Assembly (NCBI GenBank): GCA_900541855.1
Contig: UQLD01000028.1
Span: forward strand, 1 to 25,597
DNA: 25,597 nucleotides
From: an uncultured Collinsella sp.
Lineage (GTDB): Bacteria > Actinomycetota > Coriobacteriia > Coriobacteriales > Coriobacteriaceae
Direction of reading: 5' to 3'
The notes under the pieces are model-generated. The model saw only the letters and a program-made list of their open reading frames with translations. It was not told the DNA's origin and made no database searches. Of this stretch, positions 1 to 7,660 are shown piece by piece. How positions within the stretch are numbered: position 1 is the stretch's first letter; every line of letters starts with the position of its first letter. The position numbers and the translations under genes are program-made.

Positions 1-1
1 G

Positions 2-589
2 TTCAGTAGCGAGGAGGACTCTGCGGAGTCCCCCGCGGCGGGCAGTGCGAGCGCGACCTTGCGTGGGGAGGCCGCGGCCGCCTCCACCGCGCCCCCGCCG
101 GCGCTCGTCGAGGCCGAGAACAGGCAGGTCAGGTTCCTGGCCGCCCGGATATCGGAGGCCCTCGACGAGGCCGGGGCCCTCGAGGCCGAGACGGCGGCGC
201 TGCTCGAGGGCGACGAGACCTACGCGTGCCTGCTCACCGTGCCCGGCATCGGCCCGAGGACCGCGGCGCAGCTCGCGGTGTCGGTCGACATCGGGAGGTT
301 CCCGGACCACGACCACCTGGCCTCGTACTGCGGCATAGCCCCGAGGGTGAGGAGCTCCGGCACGTCGGTGAGGTCGGTCAGGGCATCCAGGCGCGGCGAC
401 GCGAGGCTCAAGTCCCTGCTGATCTTCTCGTGCAACAGCCTGGTGAGGTCCTCGGGGCGCTACGGCGAGTACTACCGGGCCTGCAGGGCACGGGGCATGG
501 GGCACGGGCGGGCGCTCAAGGCCGTCGCGAGGAAGCGGCTCAGGGCGATATACGCCGTGATGCGCGACCGGGTGCCCTACCGGGAGTAA
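2..589 (+). CDS. IS110-family transposase, C-terminal part (5' end outside window)
   Basis: The frame is open from base 2 to the stop at 587-589, so the start lies outside the window. The visible part is the C-terminal half of an IS110-type transposase. A helical linker rich in Ala/Glu is followed by the Transposase_20 domain, with the helix-hairpin-helix-like VPGIGPRTAAQL segment, a conserved SIAPRVRSSGT-type region holding the family's serine motif (GIAPRVRSSGTS here), and a basic helix (RRGDARLKSLL). IS110 enzymes combine an N-terminal RuvC-like DEDD domain, not visible here, with this domain and recombine without terminal inverted repeats. In IS110-group elements a bridge RNA from the left end guides target choice; that end is outside the window. 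The element is on the opposite strand to the housekeeping cluster and abuts the rpoD terminator, which indicates insertion into a safe spacer. Family call is confident; whether the element is intact cannot be judged. Confidence 0.85.
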   Translation, partial: FSSEEDSAESPAAGSASATLRGEAAAASTAPPPALVEAENRQVRFLAARISEALDEAGALEAETAALLEGDETYACLLTVPGIGPRTAAQLAVSVDIGRFPDHDHLASYCGIAPRVRSSGTSVRSVRASRRGDARLKSLLIFSCNSLVRSSGRYGEYYRACRARGMGHGRALKAVARKRLRAIYAVMRDRVPYRE

Positions 590-625
590 CCCCGACGGTT
601 GACAAAACTATAGGAACACCCAATG
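590..625 (+). mobile_element. Probable right end of the IS110-type element
   Basis: The short AT-richer stretch between the transposase stop and the rpoD terminator, with GTTGACAAAACTATAGGAAC at 599-618, resembles the short right end of IS110-group elements. The exact boundary cannot be placed without an empty site for comparison. Only about 35 bp separate the stop codon from the rpoD terminator, which leaves no room for an IS1111-type downstream bridge RNA. Confidence 0.4.
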
Positions 626-633
626 ACTACATG

Positions 634-669
634 AAAGCGCCCCCAGGCAGATGTGCTTGAGGGCGCTTC
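634..669 (-). terminator. Hairpin terminator after rpoD
   Basis: An 8-bp perfect stem (AAGCGCCC at 635-642 with GGGCGCTT at 661-668) lies just downstream of the rpoD stop. It is GC-rich with an 18-nt loop. The U-tract is poor on both strands, so it may act as a weak or bidirectional terminator at the end of the nine-gene cluster and also shield it from the IS element. Confidence 0.6.
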
Positions 670-677
670 TTGCTTGA

Positions 678-2018
678 CTAGCTTTCGATGTAGTCCTTGA
701 GCTTGCTGGAACGGCTCGGGTGGCGGAGCTTGGCCAGGGTCTTGGACTCGATCTGGCGGATACGCTCGCGCGTGACGCCAAACTCGCGGCCGACTTCCTC
801 GAGCGTGCGGGGATGTCCGTCGACAAGGCCAAAGCGCAGCTCGATAACCTTGCGCTCGCGATCGGCAAGCGAGTCGAGCACCTGGGTGAGCTGCTCCTGC
901 AGCATGGAGAAACTGGCGGCATCGGGCGGAACGATGGCCTGGGAGTCCTCGATGAAGTCGCCCAGCTGGGAATCCTCTTCCTCGCCGATCGGGGTCTCGA
1001 GCGACACGGGCTCCTGCGAAATCTTCTGGATCTCGCGGACGCGGTCGGCGCTCATATCCATCTCGGCACCGATCTCCTCGGGGGTCGGGTCACGACCCAG
1101 GTCCTGGAGGAGCTGGCGCTGCACGCGGACGAGCTTGTTGATGGTCTCGACCATGTGCACGGGAATACGGATGGTGCGGGCCTGGTCGGCAATAGCGCGC
1201 GTAATGGCCTGACGGATCCACCACGTGGCGTACGTGGAGAACTTGAAGCCCTTCTGGTAGTCGAACTTCTCGACGGCGCGGATCAGACCGAGGTTGCCCT
1301 CCTGGATCAGATCCAGGAACAGCATGCCACGGCCGACATAGCGCTTGGCGATGGAGACGACCAGACGCAGGTTTGCGCTGATGAGCGCCTGCTTGGCCTC
1401 AAGACCAACGTTCTCGATACGCGTAAGACGACGCATCTCGGCGCGGGTGAGCTCGATCTCGCCTGCATCGGCAGCCTCGAGCTTCTCGGTAGCCTCGAGA
1501 CCGGCCTCGATCTTCATGGCCAGATCGACCTCTTCAGATGCGGTCAGCAGGTCGACCTTACCGATCTCCTTGAGGTACATACGAACCGGGTCGCCGGTCA
1601 GCATCACCGTGGAGGCATCGATGCCGCGCACGCGCGAACGCGAACGAGACGTGCGCACGGTGCGCTTCTTCTTGCTCTTGGAAGAGCCCATCTCGGCATC
1701 GGCCTGGCGGGCCATCTTAAGCTCGTGATCGTCGAGCGAGCCGGAATCGTGCTCGTCATCGTCGAAATCGTCGGTATCGTTATCGTCATCGTCGACGTCC
1801 ATCGGGGCGTCGTCGTTTCCGCTCGCGGAGATAATCTGGATGCCGCTGTTGCGCAGCGCGGAATACACCGCGTTGAGCTGCTCATCAGAGACATCGATAT
1901 CCTTCAGGGCGACCTGAATCTCGTCCTCGGTTACCGAAGTCCTGTTTGAGCCGTTGCCCATGAGCTTTGCAACGTAGGATTCCAGCCCAGTACCCGTGCT
2001 CTCAGTCTTTTTTGGCAC
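678..2018 (-). CDS. rpoD: Primary RNA polymerase sigma factor (sigma-70/SigA)
   Basis: 446 aa housekeeping sigma factor that directs RNA polymerase to -10/-35 promoters. Region 1.1-like residues about 1-65 are followed by an acidic run (about 74-91, mostly Asp) and a basic run (about 116-131, Lys/Arg/Ser). Region 1.2 begins near 140 (GDPVRMYLKEIG). Region 2 spans about 205-285 and holds NLRLVVSIAKRYVGRG, DLIQEGNLGLIRAVEKFD and the -10-reading YATWWIRQAI. Region 3 spans about 285-360. Region 4 spans about 375-440, with the -35-reading helix in LEEVGREFGVTRERIRQIE. The start is GTG at 2018 with AGGGAG 7 nt upstream. It is the last gene of the cluster, 110 bp after dnaG. The charged linker between regions 1.1 and 1.2 resembles actinobacterial SigA/HrdB proteins. 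Assignment as the primary factor is very secure. Confidence 0.97.
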   Translation of the reverse strand: MPKKTESTGTGLESYVAKLMGNGSNRTSVTEDEIQVALKDIDVSDEQLNAVYSALRNSGIQIISASGNDDAPMDVDDDDNDTDDFDDDEHDSGSLDDHELKMARQADAEMGSSKSKKKRTVRTSRSRSRVRGIDASTVMLTGDPVRMYLKEIGKVDLLTASEEVDLAMKIEAGLEATEKLEAADAGEIELTRAEMRRLTRIENVGLEAKQALISANLRLVVSIAKRYVGRGMLFLDLIQEGNLGLIRAVEKFDYQKGFKFSTYATWWIRQAITRAIADQARTIRIPVHMVETINKLVRVQRQLLQDLGRDPTPEEIGAEMDMSADRVREIQKISQEPVSLETPIGEEEDSQLGDFIEDSQAIVPPDAASFSMLQEQLTQVLDSLADRERKVIELRFGLVDGHPRTLEEVGREFGVTRERIRQIESKTLAKLRHPSRSSKLKDYIES

Positions 2019-2072
2019 AGATTCTCCCTTCGTAGTCCACAGGACTCAATACTTTAGCACACACAAAGACGT

Positions 2073-2100
2073 CTATACCCAAAATAAAGACAGGGTATAG
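2073..2100 (-). promoter_or_regulatory. Inverted repeat in the dnaG-rpoD gap
   Basis: CTATACCC (2073-2080) and GGGTATAG (2093-2100) form a perfect 8-bp inverted repeat with a 12-nt AT-rich spacer, inside the only sizeable gap of this part of the cluster. It could be an RNA hairpin (processing site or weak terminator) or an operator for separate rpoD expression. I see no convincing -35/-10 pair nearby, so the role is open. Confidence 0.45.
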
Positions 2101-2128
2101 GCGAGAATACGCTGGTTGACCACAACAT

Positions 2129-4258
2129 CTAGGCCTGATCGGCACCTGCGGTCTCCAAACCGATCAAACGGAACGGGTCGGCCACGCCACCGATCGACTT
2201 TTGGAGCTCGCGCTGGCGCTGTGAATCTTGCACCGCCTGCATAGTCAGCAAGCGACGGGCCTCATCGTCGAGTGAACGGTCCTGACGCAACTTGGCCTGC
2301 GCGGCTCGCATGCGACGTTTGATGGTGTAGAGCTCGAGCGTATCGAGCATAAAGACGATGTTCGTCTCGGTCGGGTGCTTACTCGTTGCCGAGATGCGCC
2401 CGGCGCTGACAAGCGATGCCGCCTCGGGACACACCGCGCGTGCCGCATCCATGCATGCCGCAGGATCGGTTCCCGGCGGCGTTGCCAGCACGGCCCACGC
2501 AATGGACTCGTGACGCGGGTCGACCCACTCGATAGAGCAAATGCGATCGGCATACGTGCGGAACAGATCGGGGTAGCTCGTGAGCATCGTCAGCAGCTCG
2601 CGCTCTCCCGCCAGGGATTTCCGCTCCAGATCGGTCAAAACGATCGGCATCGACGGAGCTGCCGCCGCGCTTGAGCTATCGGCAACGGGCGCAGCGCTTT
2701 CCATCCCCGCCGGCACATCGATTGGCGGCAGATCCTCGTCGACCTCCACCGGCGCGGCACCATAGGCATCAAGCGGAACGTAGTCGTACGGGTCCTCCTC
2801 GACCGGTGCGGACACCGGCGGCGTCGCGCCCGCGGCCCAGGCACCGCGACCGGCACTGCGCGCACCAGCCGCACCGCCGCCCGAGCTTCGTCCCTGCGAA
2901 CCGCCCGAACGCTCAGCTTGCGCGCGTTGACGCTCGTAGCTCTGCTCACGACGTCGTTCCGCATCCTCACGCTTGGCGACATCGCGAAACACACGGCCCG
3001 AGCTCGCGCGCACGGTCTCCAGGTCCAAACCCAGCAGATCGGCAATCTGGATAAAGTACGTGTCGATCATATAGCTGTCACGCAGCGGGTAGATGAGCGT
3101 CAGCGCGTCCTCGAGCGCTTTGGCGCGACCGCCCGGCGTGGTAATGTCGCTCGACTCCTGCAGCGAACGGTAGACAAAGTCCATGAGGGGCTCGGCCGCG
3201 TCAATGCGCGCCTGAAGCTCCTGGCCGCCATGCGCCGTGATGAACTCCATGGGGTCGTTGCCGTCGGGCAGCACCACGCAGCGCAGGTCCATCGAATCCT
3301 GCTCGATAAACTGAATCGCGCGGCGGGCAGCCTTTTGACCGGCGGCGTCGCCATCGAACATATATACAATGCGCTTGGCAAAACGGGTGAGCGTCTTAAC
3401 GTGATGTTCCGTCAGCGCTGTGCCCAGCGTGGCGACGACGTTTTTGATCCCTGCCTCCCAGCAAGCGATGCAGTCGGTATAGCCCTCCACCACGATGGCG
3501 GTATCCTGCGCGACGATAAACTCCTTGGCCCAGTTAAAGCCATAGAGGTTTCGTTTTTTATGAAACACACTCGTCTCGGCCGTGTTGAGGTACTTTGGCT
3601 GACCATCGCCCATGATGCGCCCGCCAAAGGCGATATTGTGACCCTGCTCATCAAAGATGGGAAACATCACACGGTCGTAAAAACGGTCGGCAAGCTGTCC
3701 GCGTCCACGGCTCACGGCCACGTTGGCGTCGATCATCTCCTGCGGGGTAAAGCCCGCTTGAGACAGATGCGAAACCAGCGCGTTGCGGCCCGGCGCAAAG
3801 CCCAGGCAGTAGCGACGACAGACATCTCCGCTCATGCCACGGCTGGCAAAGTACTCGCGTGGACGGCTGTCCTTACCGCGCATAAGCATGGTGTGGTAGA
3901 ACTGGGCCGTCTCGGCGCACAGGTCATAGATGCGGGCGCGCTTGGTGCCGCGATCGCGCTGCGCACCGGTATCGTGCAGTTCAATGCCGGCACGGTCGGC
4001 CAAATAGCGGATCGACTCGGGAAAACTCAAGTTCTCGCGCTTCATGATATAGGTAAAGACGTCGCCGCCCTCGCCGCAGCCAAAACAGTGCCACACCTGC
4101 GTAGCAGGGATAATGTGAAACGATGGGGTCTTTTCGCCGTGAAACGGGCAGCAGCCCCAAAACTCATGGCCGCGGGGCTTGAGCTCAACCGTTTCCTGCA
4201 CGATGGCAACCAGGTCCGACGCCGCGCGTACCTGATCTTTTTCCTCATCGCTAATCAC
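2129..4258 (-). CDS. dnaG: DNA primase
   Basis: 709 aa primase that makes RNA primers for replication and works with the DnaB helicase. The N-terminal CHC2 zinc-binding domain shows CPFH (37-40) and C-x2-C (58-61). The TOPRIM catalytic core has the acidic motifs VEGYTD (256-261) and FDGDAAG (300-306) and further DPMEF (335-339). A low-complexity linker rich in Arg, Ser, Gly and Ala (about 430-545) leads to a C-terminal helicase-interaction domain (about 555-709). The protein is longer than typical 580-640 aa primases, largely because of this linker. The start is GTG at 4258 and overlaps the end of ribF by 8 bp, so the two are probably translationally coupled. The dnaG-rpoD pairing is classical; its fusion to the truB-ribF end of the nusA cluster is less so. 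Confidence 0.96.
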   Translation of the reverse strand: MISDEEKDQVRAASDLVAIVQETVELKPRGHEFWGCCPFHGEKTPSFHIIPATQVWHCFGCGEGGDVFTYIMKRENLSFPESIRYLADRAGIELHDTGAQRDRGTKRARIYDLCAETAQFYHTMLMRGKDSRPREYFASRGMSGDVCRRYCLGFAPGRNALVSHLSQAGFTPQEMIDANVAVSRGRGQLADRFYDRVMFPIFDEQGHNIAFGGRIMGDGQPKYLNTAETSVFHKKRNLYGFNWAKEFIVAQDTAIVVEGYTDCIACWEAGIKNVVATLGTALTEHHVKTLTRFAKRIVYMFDGDAAGQKAARRAIQFIEQDSMDLRCVVLPDGNDPMEFITAHGGQELQARIDAAEPLMDFVYRSLQESSDITTPGGRAKALEDALTLIYPLRDSYMIDTYFIQIADLLGLDLETVRASSGRVFRDVAKREDAERRREQSYERQRAQAERSGGSQGRSSGGGAAGARSAGRGAWAAGATPPVSAPVEEDPYDYVPLDAYGAAPVEVDEDLPPIDVPAGMESAAPVADSSSAAAAPSMPIVLTDLERKSLAGERELLTMLTSYPDLFRTYADRICSIEWVDPRHESIAWAVLATPPGTDPAACMDAARAVCPEAASLVSAGRISATSKHPTETNIVFMLDTLELYTIKRRMRAAQAKLRQDRSLDDEARRLLTMQAVQDSQRQRELQKSIGGVADPFRLIGLETAGADQA

Positions 4259-5258
4259 GGATGCTCACCCCCTGCTCACCCAAGTTATGACGGATATCGT
4301 CGATATTACCCTCGACGGTCGCGATCAACTCGTCCAGGGAATCGAACACGCGAGACGGACGCAGCCAGCGCGTAAACGCCAGCGACACGGAAGCGCCATA
4401 CAGGTCGCCCGCATAGCCGATCAAGTTGGCCTCGAGATGCGCCGAGGCGGCATCATCGGCATAGGTCGGCGGCAGGCCGACGTTAACGGCAGCGGGCCAC
4501 ACGGTATCGTCGACCAGCACCAGACCCTCATAGACGCCATCGGCAGGCACTTGGATGCCGTCGGGCACCTGGATGTTTGCCGTGGGAAAGCCCATGTCGG
4601 ATCCCTCGTGACGGCCAGCCGCCACAACGCCGCGCAGCATATAGGGACGACCGAGAAGCTCTGCGGCCAGCTTCACATGACCCTGACCCAGCTCATGGCG
4701 GATACGCGTGGCGCAGATGGTCTGCCCGTTAACGCAGAGCAGGTCGTGACCGTAAACGTCAACCCCACGCTCAGTGCCCCAGGCGCGCATCTCGGCAACG
4801 CCCGAAGCGCCGCCGCGGCCGAGCCTAAAGTCGCTGCCTACACGAATTGAGCGAATGTCGACAACGCGCGACAACAACGCCAGAAACCCGACATGGTCGA
4901 GTGCCGCCACGGCAGGCGTAAAGGGAACGGCCACCACCGCATCGACCTTGGTTTGAGCCAGAGCGTGCAGGCGGTCGGCCGTCGTCATCAATTTTTGGGC
5001 GGGCAACGGACTCACCACGACGTCCGGATCAGGATCGAAGGTGACCACGACCGCTTTGCTGCCGTGATCATGTGCATCGCGAATAACCGCTTCGATCAGC
5101 TCTTGGTGCCCACGATGCACGCCATCAAACACGCCAATAGCGATCGACGCGGCACCCAAGAACTCGCACCCATCAAAAGCATCGGCAGAAACGATACGGG
5201 CCTCATCCAACTCACCCGCGAAAAAGATACGCGCGAGCTCGTGGGGCGCCAGCATCAT
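4251..5258 (-). CDS. ribF: Bifunctional riboflavin kinase / FAD synthetase
   Basis: 335 aa enzyme that phosphorylates riboflavin to FMN and adenylates FMN to FAD. The N-terminal nucleotidyl-transferase domain contains GVFDGVHRGHQ (42-52), VVTFDPDP (70-77) and the TRIRHEL segment (184-190). The C-terminal flavokinase domain begins around GRPYMLRG (203-210) and has the GFPTANI motif (223-229). Length is normal for the two-domain family (about 300-340). The start codon at 5258 overlaps the truB stop by 4 bp (ATGA), and the gene's own stop overlaps the dnaG start by 8 bp, so it is embedded in the operon. truB-ribF adjacency is common in Gram-positive bacteria. Confidence 0.96.
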   Translation of the reverse strand: MMLAPHELARIFFAGELDEARIVSADAFDGCEFLGAASIAIGVFDGVHRGHQELIEAVIRDAHDHGSKAVVVTFDPDPDVVVSPLPAQKLMTTADRLHALAQTKVDAVVAVPFTPAVAALDHVGFLALLSRVVDIRSIRVGSDFRLGRGGASGVAEMRAWGTERGVDVYGHDLLCVNGQTICATRIRHELGQGHVKLAAELLGRPYMLRGVVAAGRHEGSDMGFPTANIQVPDGIQVPADGVYEGLVLVDDTVWPAAVNVGLPPTYADDAASAHLEANLIGYAGDLYGASVSLAFTRWLRPSRVFDSLDELIATVEGNIDDIRHNLGEQGVSIRD

Positions 5259-6187
5259 CGAACACCGCCGATCGCCTGCGGAAAGACGTGCTCCATCACA
5301 AAGCGGCCGCCCTCGATACGAGCAAGCGCCTTCAATCCCCCATCGAGCACGAGCGCGAACGGCGCCTTTGCCGTATCGAAGTCCGCAAGCGCGCGTTCAA
5401 CGGGAATGCGGCGGCCACAAAGCAGGTCGTCTGCAAGATTACCCGGCAAATCGACACGCGTGGCACCTAGGGCGGCGATGGGATCCAGAGCGAAACCGGC
5501 AGCGGTCTCGGCAGAGAGCTCCTCTACCGCATGACAGGCACCAATGGAAACCACGCCGGAGGCCGTACGGCGCAGCGCGGAAATATGCGCAGCGCTATCG
5601 CAGGCACGACCCAGATCGCGAGCGAGCGCGCGAATGTAGGTGCCTTTGCTTACCGAAAACGCCACGGTCCAGACGCACGTATCGCCCTCGCCGCCCACGG
5701 CGATCAGGTCGGCGGCATAGACCTCGACGGGGCGCGGGGGCAACTCAACCGCATTGCCCTCGCGAGCACTCTTATAGGCGCGAACGCCATTAACCGAGAT
5801 GGCCGAAAACGCTGGCGGCACCTGCATCTGCGGGCCAAGCATAGCGGCCAGCTGCTCACGGGCGTAAGCGAGATCGCGCAGCTCGGGGGCAACGGGCACC
5901 GTGCGGACGGCCTCGCCCTCCGCGTCATCGGTATTGGTCTCGACACCAAACGAAATGTCGGCAACATAACTTTTGGTATCGAGGGTTAGCATGCCCAGCA
6001 GACGGGTCGCCTGGCCCACGCCCAGCACCATGACACCCGAGGCCATGGGGTCGAGCGTACCGGCATGGCCGATGCGTCGCTCATGGAGAGCGCGTCGGCA
6101 CTGCGATACCACGTCGTGGGACGTGCAGCCCACCGGCTTATCGACGGCGAGCAGCATATTCAATTGAGAAGGCGTACGACGAGCCAT
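5255..6187 (-). CDS. truB: tRNA pseudouridine(55) synthase
   Basis: 310 aa enzyme that isomerises U55 in the T-loop of tRNAs to pseudouridine. The hallmark KPVGCTSHDVV (17-27) and the catalytic GHAGTLDPMASG block with Asp46 are present. A second conserved segment SKGTYIRALARDLG, which contacts the T-arm, lies near residues 180-195, and a PUA-like tail follows. The ATG at 6187 is used here; an in-frame ATG at codon 11 is an alternative. It lies 15 bp after nrnA and overlaps ribF by 4 bp. Confidence 0.96.
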   Translation of the reverse strand: MARRTPSQLNMLLAVDKPVGCTSHDVVSQCRRALHERRIGHAGTLDPMASGVMVLGVGQATRLLGMLTLDTKSYVADISFGVETNTDDAEGEAVRTVPVAPELRDLAYAREQLAAMLGPQMQVPPAFSAISVNGVRAYKSAREGNAVELPPRPVEVYAADLIAVGGEGDTCVWTVAFSVSKGTYIRALARDLGRACDSAAHISALRRTASGVVSIGACHAVEELSAETAAGFALDPIAALGATRVDLPGNLADDLLCGRRIPVERALADFDTAKAPFALVLDGGLKALARIEGGRFVMEHVFPQAIGGVR

Positions 6188-6202
6188 GTACCATCCAAAA
6201 TG

Positions 6203-7246
6203 TTAGAGCTCGACGGTCACCGAAGCGGGATCCTCCCCCACCAGCTCGGCCAGCATGGGAAGTGCCACGGCGAGCGTCTCGCGAATCGTTCCGTTGTTGG
6301 AAAAGCCGGCGGCGGCATGATGCCCGCCACCGCCAAAGTTGGCAGCGATCTCGGACACATCGAGGTCGCCCTTGGAACGCAGGTTGCCGCGTACCTTGGT
6401 ATCGCCCTCAATACCCTTCAGGAACAGGCAGACCTCCACGCCCATCACCGAACGCACCACATCGACCAGACCGTCGCACTCGTCCGAAGTGACGCCGCAG
6501 GCCTCGAGGTCGCTCTGGTACGCATAACTATATGCCACGCGACCGTGCGCCACGGTCTTGATGCGGCCCATAACGATGGACTTGAGATGCAAGAACTCTA
6601 CGCGCATGCTCTGGTAGACCTCGAGCGCGACGCGCGCCGGATCGGCACCGTGAGCGACCAGGCGCGAGGCGGCATGGAACGCAGCGGCATCGGCGTTTTG
6701 GTACTGAAAACGACCGGTATCGGTCACCAGGCCGCACAGCAGGCAGGTCGCGACACCATCGCGAGCCACAATGCCGCAATTGTCCAAAAAGCGGTCGATG
6801 ATCATGGCGCAGGCTGCGGCACCGACGCACCTCAGGCTCAGCTCGGCAAATTCCTCGCGCGCCGGATGGTGATCGAAGCACACCACATGCGACGAGCGGC
6901 GGAGCACCTCGGCGGAGTTGTTCAGACGCTCGACGACCGGCACATCCACCGAGATGAACAGGTCCGGATTGCCGGCATACGCAGATGCCGGCACCAGACG
7001 GTCGGCGCCCTCCATAAAGCGGTAGATGCGCGGAACCGGGTCATCGTCTGCCAGCAGCAGGGCAATGTCCTTGTTGGGGAAAAACTTCATAAGCGATAAG
7101 CCCAGACCCAGCACGGAGCCCAGGGCGTCGCCATCGGGAGACGTATGTCCCGAAATCGCAATGGAGGACGCACCCTCGATGAGCTCGAGGATGCGTCGCT
7201 GAATATCTGCAGACTCGCACGATGCGAGGTCGGCGGAATTACTCAT
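6203..7246 (-). CDS. nrnA: DHH/DHHA1 phosphoesterase, NrnA-like oligoribonuclease / pAp phosphatase
   Basis: 347 aa. The DHH domain shows HTSPDGDALGS (34-44), an Asp-containing ISVDV strand (98-102) and DHHPAR (125-130), which together bind the catalytic Mn ions. The C-terminal DHHA1 domain has the substrate-binding GGGGHHAAAG (305-314). NrnA-type proteins degrade 2-5 nt RNA and dephosphorylate pAp. The rbfA-nrnA-truB order is typical of Gram-positive genomes, which supports NrnA over other DHH proteins such as RecJ. Its start overlaps the rbfA stop by 8 bp. Precise substrate (nanoRNA, pAp or cyclic-dinucleotide products) cannot be read from sequence. Confidence 0.9.
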   Translation of the reverse strand: MSNSADLASCESADIQRRILELIEGASSIAISGHTSPDGDALGSVLGLGLSLMKFFPNKDIALLLADDDPVPRIYRFMEGADRLVPASAYAGNPDLFISVDVPVVERLNNSAEVLRRSSHVVCFDHHPAREEFAELSLRCVGAAACAMIIDRFLDNCGIVARDGVATCLLCGLVTDTGRFQYQNADAAAFHAASRLVAHGADPARVALEVYQSMRVEFLHLKSIVMGRIKTVAHGRVAYSYAYQSDLEACGVTSDECDGLVDVVRSVMGVEVCLFLKGIEGDTKVRGNLRSKGDLDVSEIAANFGGGGHHAAAGFSNNGTIRETLAVALPMLAELVGEDPASVTVEL

Positions 7247-7649
7247 CTAAAGCTGCCTCCTGGGCGGCATCCGCTATTGGATAGCCGTCCTCGTCCTTTT
7301 CGATCGCAAGCGTGGCGGGAACGTTTTCCAGCGCACGCGTGATGCGCTCGGCCTCATCGGTCGAGCGATCGATGCGAAAATCGAGCTCGGGCGTGACGCG
7401 CCAATCGAGCGAGCGGGCCAACAGGCTACGGATGCGGCCCTTGGCGCTGGCAAGCGCCTCCATGACCTCGTCGTAGCGGCTCGCGTCGCACGACACGTAC
7501 ACGCGCGCGAACGAACGGTCCACCGCGACCTCGACCGCGGTCAGGGTGACCAGGTCGAGACGCGGATCAGAAACCTCAAAGAGCAGGATATAACCGAGCT
7601 TCTCGCGAAGCTGCTCGCCCAGACGGCGGGTTGCCTGCGTTTGCTTCAT
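7239..7649 (-). CDS. rbfA: 30S ribosome-binding factor A
   Basis: 136 aa single-domain KH-type protein that helps mature the 5' end of 16S rRNA in the 30S subunit. It begins MKQTQATRRLGEQLREKLGY, carries the conserved VSDPRLDLVTLTAVEV and ARVYVSC strand, and ends with a short acidic tail. Length fits the family (about 110-140). It starts 11 bp after the infB stop and overlaps nrnA by 8 bp. The position between infB and truB matches the classical nusA operon. Confidence 0.94.
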   Translation of the reverse strand: MKQTQATRRLGEQLREKLGYILLFEVSDPRLDLVTLTAVEVAVDRSFARVYVSCDASRYDEVMEALASAKGRIRSLLARSLDWRVTPELDFRIDRSTDEAERITRALENVPATLAIEKDEDGYPIADAAQEAALDE

Positions 7650-7660
7650 AGCGCTACCCC

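Noticed and set aside
2918..4375. 485-codon open frame antisense to dnaG
   Set aside because: dnaG has clear zinc and TOPRIM motifs; the antisense product has none.
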